Shown here one piece after another: positions 6,499-10,198 of a stretch of DNA of 10,198 nt. Within the stretch, counting starts at the first letter, position 1. Each line of letters starts with the position of its first letter. The DNA comes from JBEINZ01 sp040377825 (GTDB taxonomy: Bacteria; Pseudomonadota; Alphaproteobacteria; Rhizobiales; Ancalomicrobiaceae). A model generated the notes under the pieces. The model did no database searches and was not told the DNA's origin. It was given only the letters and a program-made list of their open reading frames with translations. The translations under genes were made by a program, and so were the position numbers. The DNA is taken from assembly GCA_040377825.1 (NCBI GenBank), contig JBEINZ010000109.1, positions 1 to 10,198 on the forward strand, read 5' to 3'.

Positions 6499-7152
6499 AT
6501 GACGATAAACGCCACCGCCTTGAATGCTCTACTCGCGGGATATGCTTCGGGTACGCTTCCCGAGCCCGCCCGCGTCCTGGTGGAATCGCATTTGGAGCTT
6601 TCAAATGCGAACCGTGGGTTCGTGCGCGACCTTGAGGCACTTGGCGGTTCGGCGTTGGAGTCGATTGATCCGGTGCCGCTTGTTGGGCGCGATCAGCGTC
6701 TGGCGCGGATCTTCGCCATGGCCGATGAGCCTGACACGATCCATGCTTCGGCCGCCCATGCCAAACCCGCCACGCGCTTGCCTGCGGCACTGACGCGGTT
6801 TATTGGCCACGACCTGGACAGCGTCCCCTGGAAATCGCGTCTGCCAGGTTTCAAAGAGTTCGAACTACCCGCTGTCGACGGCGCCAAGGCTAGCCTTTTA
6901 TGGATACGCGCAGGCAAGCCGATGCCCTCGCATACCCATCGCGGGTCAGAAGTCACGCTGGTGTTGGAAGGCGGATTTTCGGACAAGTTCGGCCATTGGG
7001 GGCGCGGCGAGATCGCGCTGGCGGATGATGAAGTCAATCACAAGCCGATTGCCGATGACGATGGCGAAGATTGCATTTGCTTCGCCGTGACCGACGCGCC
7101 GTTGCGTCTAACCGGTCCGCTCGGCCGCCTCCTCGCGCCGTTCATGCGCTGA
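6499..7152 (+). CDS. ChrR-like anti-sigma/cupin protein with degenerate zinc site
   Basis: The 217 residues match the ChrR family in layout and length: a small helical anti-sigma domain (about 1-80) followed by a cupin domain (about 105-210). In R. sphaeroides, ChrR holds sigma-E inactive and releases it on singlet-oxygen stress. The cupin metal ligands are all present: His145, His147 and Glu151 in SHTHRGSE, and His181. The CIC pair (Cys192, Cys194) is also kept. In the N-terminal zinc site only His31 remains. The HxxxCxxC segment reads HLELSNAN (Ser35, Asn38), and the ligand expected at position 6 is Thr. No sigma factor gene is adjacent. The start at 6499 fits the family N-terminus, with AAGGGA 12 bases upstream. 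The stop overlaps the start of the dehydrogenase gene. It may be a divergent anti-sigma factor or a cupin with a new role. Confidence 0.82.
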   Translation: MTINATALNALLAGYASGTLPEPARVLVESHLELSNANRGFVRDLEALGGSALESIDPVPLVGRDQRLARIFAMADEPDTIHASAAHAKPATRLPAALTRFIGHDLDSVPWKSRLPGFKEFELPAVDGAKASLLWIRAGKPMPSHTHRGSEVTLVLEGGFSDKFGHWGRGEIALADDEVNHKPIADDDGEDCICFAVTDAPLRLTGPLGRLLAPFMR

Positions 7153-7934
7153 TGATGGTAAAACAGGGATCCATCGCGTGGGTTACTGGCGCCAGCGCCG
7201 GTATCGGACGCGCGACTGCCTTCGAACTGGCCCGCCGCGGTTATCGCGTTGCGGTATCTGCCCGGCGCGAGGACGCGCTGAGCAATCTCGCGGCCGAAGC
7301 GGCGGCAGCCGGTCTCGATATCCGGCCGTTCGTTGCCGACGTTACGGATACGGCATCGGTCGCGAGCGCCATTGGGGCGATCGAAGATACAATGGGGCCG
7401 ATCCACCTCGCGCTGCTCAATGCCGGCATCTATGAGCCGGTCGACGGCAAGTCTCCAGAGCTCGACGCGTTCCGAAGGTCCTTTCAGGTCAATCTGATGG
7501 GAACGGTCAACGCGCTCGTGCCGCTCATCGAGCGGATGAAGCTGCGGGGCAGTGGGCATATCGCGATCGTTGCCTCGGTCACCGGCTATACCGGGATGCC
7601 GACATCGGCGGCTTACGGTGCCACGAAGGCCGGGCTGATCAACATGGCCGAAAGCCTGAAATTCGATCTCGATCCGCTGGGGATCAAGATCCAAGTGATT
7701 TGCCCAGGCTTTGTGGAAACCGAAGCGACCGACAAGAATGAGTTCCCGATGCCATTCATCATCCCCGCCGCGGAGGCCGCGCGCCGGATCGCCGACGGGT
7801 TGGAAAAGAACGGCTTCGAGATCACCTTCCCGCGCCGCTTCACGTACATTCTGAAGTTCGGTCGGGTCTTGCCTTATTCGCTCTATTTTCCCCTGGCCCG
7901 GAGCATCATGGGCTGGCCGGCACCGAAGAAATAG
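7152..7934 (+). CDS. Short-chain dehydrogenase/reductase (SDR)
   Basis: Classical SDR of 260 residues, using NAD(H) or NADP(H). Seen: nucleotide-binding TGASAGIG at 12-19, NAG at 90-92, structural Asn114, and catalytic Ser142, Tyr155 and Lys159 (YGATK). Arg38-Arg39 after the second strand hint at NADP(H). A basic-hydrophobic tail (about 228-256, FPRRFTYILKFGRVL, then YSLYFPLARSIM) could contact membrane, fitting a lipid substrate, but the substrate is not determined by sequence. The ATG at 7152 overlaps the chrR-like stop by one base (TGATG), followed by a second ATG at 7155, so translation is coupled to the chrR-like gene. An SDR gene belongs to the sigma-E/ChrR regulon gene set of R. sphaeroides as I recall it, which supports a shared lipid-stress context. 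Confidence 0.88.
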   Translation: MMVKQGSIAWVTGASAGIGRATAFELARRGYRVAVSARREDALSNLAAEAAAAGLDIRPFVADVTDTASVASAIGAIEDTMGPIHLALLNAGIYEPVDGKSPELDAFRRSFQVNLMGTVNALVPLIERMKLRGSGHIAIVASVTGYTGMPTSAAYGATKAGLINMAESLKFDLDPLGIKIQVICPGFVETEATDKNEFPMPFIIPAAEAARRIADGLEKNGFEITFPRRFTYILKFGRVLPYSLYFPLARSIMGWPAPKK

Positions 7935-7959
7935 CAAGCAGGACCATCTCTAGACGCCC

Positions 7960-7984
7960 AAAGCCGCCGTCACCCGGCGGCTTT
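7960..7984. terminator. Bidirectional Rho-independent terminator between convergent genes
   Basis: AAAGCCGCCG at 7960-7969 and CGGCGGCTTT at 7975-7984 form a perfect 10-bp stem with a 5-nt loop. TTTTGCGTTTT follows on the + strand, serving the SDR gene, whose stop is 25 bases upstream. Because the stem ends in A:T pairs on both sides, it should also work, more weakly, on the - strand. The stop codon of the - strand transporter gene (7970-7972) lies inside the loop, so the hairpin overlaps its last codons. Confidence 0.85.
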
Positions 7985-9538
7985 TGCGTTTTCCTGGGCC
8001 AAATGCTCCTCGATCTCGGCGCGCAGTCTAGCCTGCTCGCGCGCATCGATCGGGAAACCCCACATCAGCCAGACGGCGATGAGCTTCAAGACGACAGGGA
8101 CCCAGGCATAAAGGATCGCAAGCGTCCAAAGCGCGACCGGCGTCTGCGGGATCGGCTTTTCCTCGGCGCGTTTGGTCACCGATTGTTGTCCAACTCCGGC
8201 AGGCTCGTCGATCGGGGTGCGGGTCACGACGGGTGGCGCTTCTGGGGTGCCGGCCTGCTGGATTTGGCTCAAGTGTTCGACGGTTGATACGTCGGTCCGG
8301 GTCGTCTTGAATCCGGATGCCGCGAGAAGCACGAGGCTGAGACCAAGGGCGATCGAAAGCGCCACTTTGGTCGCCAGCGCCCAAATCGCGAAGTAAAACC
8401 CCGTGTGTTGCTCGCCCGACTTCGCGGTATCGACGTCGATCACGTCGGCCTGCATCGAAGGCGGAAGCATGAGATCGGCGCCGACCGCCATCCCCGTGAA
8501 CACCATGATCACGACGAAGAGCCACGGGCTCCAGTCCCCAACAAACTGGTAGCCGATGAACGGCGTCCAAACGAACGCGGCCGAGGCGATCAGCATGGCC
8601 ACGCACCACGTGCGGTGCTTGGAGGTTCGCTTAGAGAGCCAAAGCCATAACGGCGTGGAGAGCACCCCGAACAGGAAGTAGAGGAACAGGAACAGGCGCT
8701 GCAGCTCTTCCCCGCCGTGCAGGTAGTCTCGCACGAAATAGAGAATGAGCGCGGCGGGGACACCGTTCGCCATGTTCGAAATAGCGAAGGCGAGGAGCAG
8801 GCGCACGAACGGGCCATTGCCGCTCATGCTTTTCAAGCCCGCCCAGAAGCCCATCGGATGTTGAGTCGTGTCGACGGGCTCGGGCACGAACACGACCGCT
8901 AGGACCGCAGACAACGGCAGCGTTATGCCGACCAGAATCGAAAGCGCGATCAAAACCGGCGGATCGCCGTGCCAGCCGAGTTTCGTCAGTACATAGGGCA
9001 GGCCGGTCGCGATCAACGTTCCGACGACAATCATTACTTCGCGACCGGCGAAGATGCGGTTACGGCCGTAGTAGCTCGTCGAGGACTCCGCCGCCCATGA
9101 CTGGTGCGACAAAGACAACGCCGTATAGCCGATCGAAAGCATCGCGCTCCAAACGAAGAACCACGCGCCCCAGAAATAGGCGTTGCTATGCGAGACGGCG
9201 GGGAATGGATTGAACACCATCAAGGCGCCGATTGTGGTCGGTATCGCGGCGAAGAAGAACCATGTCTTGCGCCGTCCCCAAGAAAGGCGCGTATGGTCCG
9301 CCTTGTAGCCGATGTAGGGATCGAGGATCGCGTCGAGCAGCCGGACGGCAAACATCAAGATCCCGACGGCGGTCAGGCTAAGGCCGACCGTCTCCGCATA
9401 GAATTTGGGGACGATGATGACGAAGGGGAGCTGAAAAGCGGCAATGGGCAGAGCCGGTAACGCGAAGGCAACGAGGCGGCCGAGCGAGAGTTCTCCCGAG
9501 GTACGGGCGCGGGCCGAGACGTTCGGGGAAACATTCAT
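7970..9538 (-). CDS. MFS transporter of the GPH (glycoside-pentoside-hexuronide:cation symporter) family
   Basis: Inner-membrane protein of 522 residues with about 12 membrane segments, related to MelB-type cation symporters (MFS_2). The family hallmark is clear at about 66-91: RLLDAILDPYIGYKAD, then GRRK in the loop after segment 2. Unusually, a hydrophilic Pro/Thr/Glu-rich stretch of about 57 residues (411-467) separates the last two segments, and the C-terminal tail (about 497-522) is charged and helical. The sugar specificity of the family cannot be carried over. A place next to a fatty-acyl methyltransferase and SDR suggests a lipid or lipid-precursor cargo, but that is inference. The ATG at 9538 has only a weak ribosome site. 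The gene follows the CFA-like gene by 94 bases, probably in one transcript. Confidence 0.88.
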   Translation of the reverse strand: MNVSPNVSARARTSGELSLGRLVAFALPALPIAAFQLPFVIIVPKFYAETVGLSLTAVGILMFAVRLLDAILDPYIGYKADHTRLSWGRRKTWFFFAAIPTTIGALMVFNPFPAVSHSNAYFWGAWFFVWSAMLSIGYTALSLSHQSWAAESSTSYYGRNRIFAGREVMIVVGTLIATGLPYVLTKLGWHGDPPVLIALSILVGITLPLSAVLAVVFVPEPVDTTQHPMGFWAGLKSMSGNGPFVRLLLAFAISNMANGVPAALILYFVRDYLHGGEELQRLFLFLYFLFGVLSTPLWLWLSKRTSKHRTWCVAMLIASAAFVWTPFIGYQFVGDWSPWLFVVIMVFTGMAVGADLMLPPSMQADVIDVDTAKSGEQHTGFYFAIWALATKVALSIALGLSLVLLAASGFKTTRTDVSTVEHLSQIQQAGTPEAPPVVTRTPIDEPAGVGQQSVTKRAEEKPIPQTPVALWTLAILYAWVPVVLKLIAVWLMWGFPIDAREQARLRAEIEEHLAQENAKAAG

Positions 9539-9553
9539 GCTTCGGGGTACTCT

Positions 9554-9610
9554 CTAGAGTTCGTTGGCTACGATGTCGTCCGCCGCTGAGTTCGTCGGCG
9601 TCACCGACAT
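9554..9610 (-). CDS. Possible 18-residue leader ORF before the MFS gene
   Basis: In the 94-base gap between the CFA-like gene and the transporter, an ATG at 9610 opens 18 codons (MSVTPTNSAADDIVANEL) ending in TAG at 9556-9554. It is in the same frame as the transporter and stops 15 bases before its ATG. Purine-rich GGAG and GCGGGG stretches precede it. It could be a leader peptide, the remnant of a longer transporter N-terminus closed by a nonsense codon, or chance. No similarity is recognised. Confidence 0.2.
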   Translation of the reverse strand: MSVTPTNSAADDIVANEL

Positions 9611-9632
9611 TGACCCCGCTAGCTCCGAGAAT

Positions 9633-10198
9633 TCAGATGTTACGCGTATACACCATCTGTCTTACGTCTATGTTGCCAGAACGGAAACCAGCCTCGCAAT
9701 AGTGAAAGTAGTACTCCCACAGCCGCTTGAATTTTTCGTCGAACCCGAGCGGCACGATGCGGGGCCAAGCGTCACCGAACCGGTGGCGCCAAGTTTCCAA
9801 CGTGCGCGCGTAGTCCTGCCCGAAGACCTTCTCCGATGTCAACTGAAGCCCGGATCGTTGCCCGAGATCGTTCATGATCGAAGGCGTGGGAAGCATGCCG
9901 CCAGGGAAGATATAGCGCTGAATGAAGTCGGGCGTGCGGCGATAGGCCTCGAAGAATTCATCGCGGATCGTGATGACCTGGAGGCCCGCGACGCCGCCGG
10001 GTTTCAGCCGCTCGCGCATCCGATCGAAGAATGTGGGCCAGAACTTCTCGCCGACCGCCTCGAACATCTCGATTGACGCAATCCGATCGAAGCGACCTTC
10101 GGTGTCGCGGTAGTCCTGAAGGCGAACTTCCACTTTCTCGTTCAGTCCGGCGCTTTGAATGCGGCTGCTGGTAAAGTCGAACTGCTCTCGGCTGATGG
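9633..10198 (-). CDS. Cyclopropane-fatty-acyl-phospholipid-synthase-like SAM methyltransferase, C-terminal half (partial)
   Basis: The frame is open from the window edge to a TGA at 9635-9633, giving about 187 residues. Family members are about 400, so the SAM-binding N-terminal half lies outside. These enzymes add a SAM-derived methylene or methyl to double bonds of phospholipid acyl chains at the membrane. Seen in order: ISREQF, LQDYRD, IEMFEAVGEKFW with the active-site Glu, LKPGG, DFIQRYIFPGGMLP, DYARTLETW and RHRFGDAWP. Where E. coli Cfa has catalytic His266, this protein has Gln (LQVITI), as in a large proteobacterial subgroup. The product may thus be methylated or otherwise modified rather than a cyclopropane. 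R. sphaeroides uses related methylases (CfaA/UfaM group) to make furan fatty acids. It is upstream of the MFS gene. Confidence 0.9.
   Translation of the reverse strand, partial: ISREQFDFTSSRIQSAGLNEKVEVRLQDYRDTEGRFDRIASIEMFEAVGEKFWPTFFDRMRERLKPGGVAGLQVITIRDEFFEAYRRTPDFIQRYIFPGGMLPTPSIMNDLGQRSGLQLTSEKVFGQDYARTLETWRHRFGDAWPRIVPLGFDEKFKRLWEYYFHYCEAGFRSGNIDVRQMVYTRNI

Noticed and set aside
7038..7937. 299-codon - strand ORF opposite the SDR gene
   Set aside because: It is a shadow of the SDR frame. The + strand protein has all SDR motifs and the antisense product is low-complexity and Arg/Asp rich.
9564..10076. 170-codon + strand ORF opposite the CFA-like gene
   Set aside because: It is antisense to a clear CFA-family protein and carries no recognisable motif of its own.

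Overview
The window reads as chromosomal DNA of a GC-rich alphaproteobacterium, probably Hyphomicrobiales or Rhodospirillales. The evidence is an aapJQMP-type amino-acid ABC operon, a cysK-alaX-sseA gene set, and a ChrR-type cupin protein beside lipid-modification genes. No transposase, integrase, CRISPR array, tRNA or rRNA is visible. Codon use looks even throughout, so this looks like ordinary core or regulon DNA rather than a mobile island.

Left part, + strand (1-3362): the last 26 codons of the periplasmic binding protein AapJ, a structured 138-bp spacer, then aapQ, aapM and aapP. Together these encode a general L-amino-acid importer of the polar amino acid transporter (PAAT) family: two permeases, one ATPase and one binding protein. 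The operon ends at a perfect 10-bp hairpin shared with the convergent gene.

Middle part, - strand (3411-6149): transcription runs cysK, alaX, sseA. These encode cysteine synthase, a trans-acting alanyl-tRNA editing protein and 3-mercaptopyruvate sulfurtransferase. The set makes cysteine, mobilises its sulfur and clears misacylated tRNA-Ala. cysK carries a single-base insertion in a GGGG run. The two halves, read in adjacent frames, rebuild a full family-length enzyme, so the gene is either newly broken or carries a sequencing error.

A 349-bp AT-richer divergent spacer (6150-6498) holds two adjacent palindromes and probably the promoters for both directions.

Right part (6499-10198): on the + strand, a ChrR-like anti-sigma/cupin protein is translationally coupled to a short-chain dehydrogenase. 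Convergent to them, on the - strand, are a cyclopropane-fatty-acyl-phospholipid-synthase-like methyltransferase (5' end outside the window) and a GPH-family MFS transporter. A bidirectional terminator separates the two arms. The gene content resembles the sigma-E/ChrR singlet-oxygen regulon of Rhodobacter sphaeroides, whose products modify unsaturated lipid acyl chains. The most unusual feature is the ChrR-like protein. Its cupin metal ligands are all present, but three of the four zinc ligands of the anti-sigma domain are replaced, and no sigma factor gene lies next to it. It may therefore be a repurposed sensor or enzyme rather than a normal zinc anti-sigma factor.
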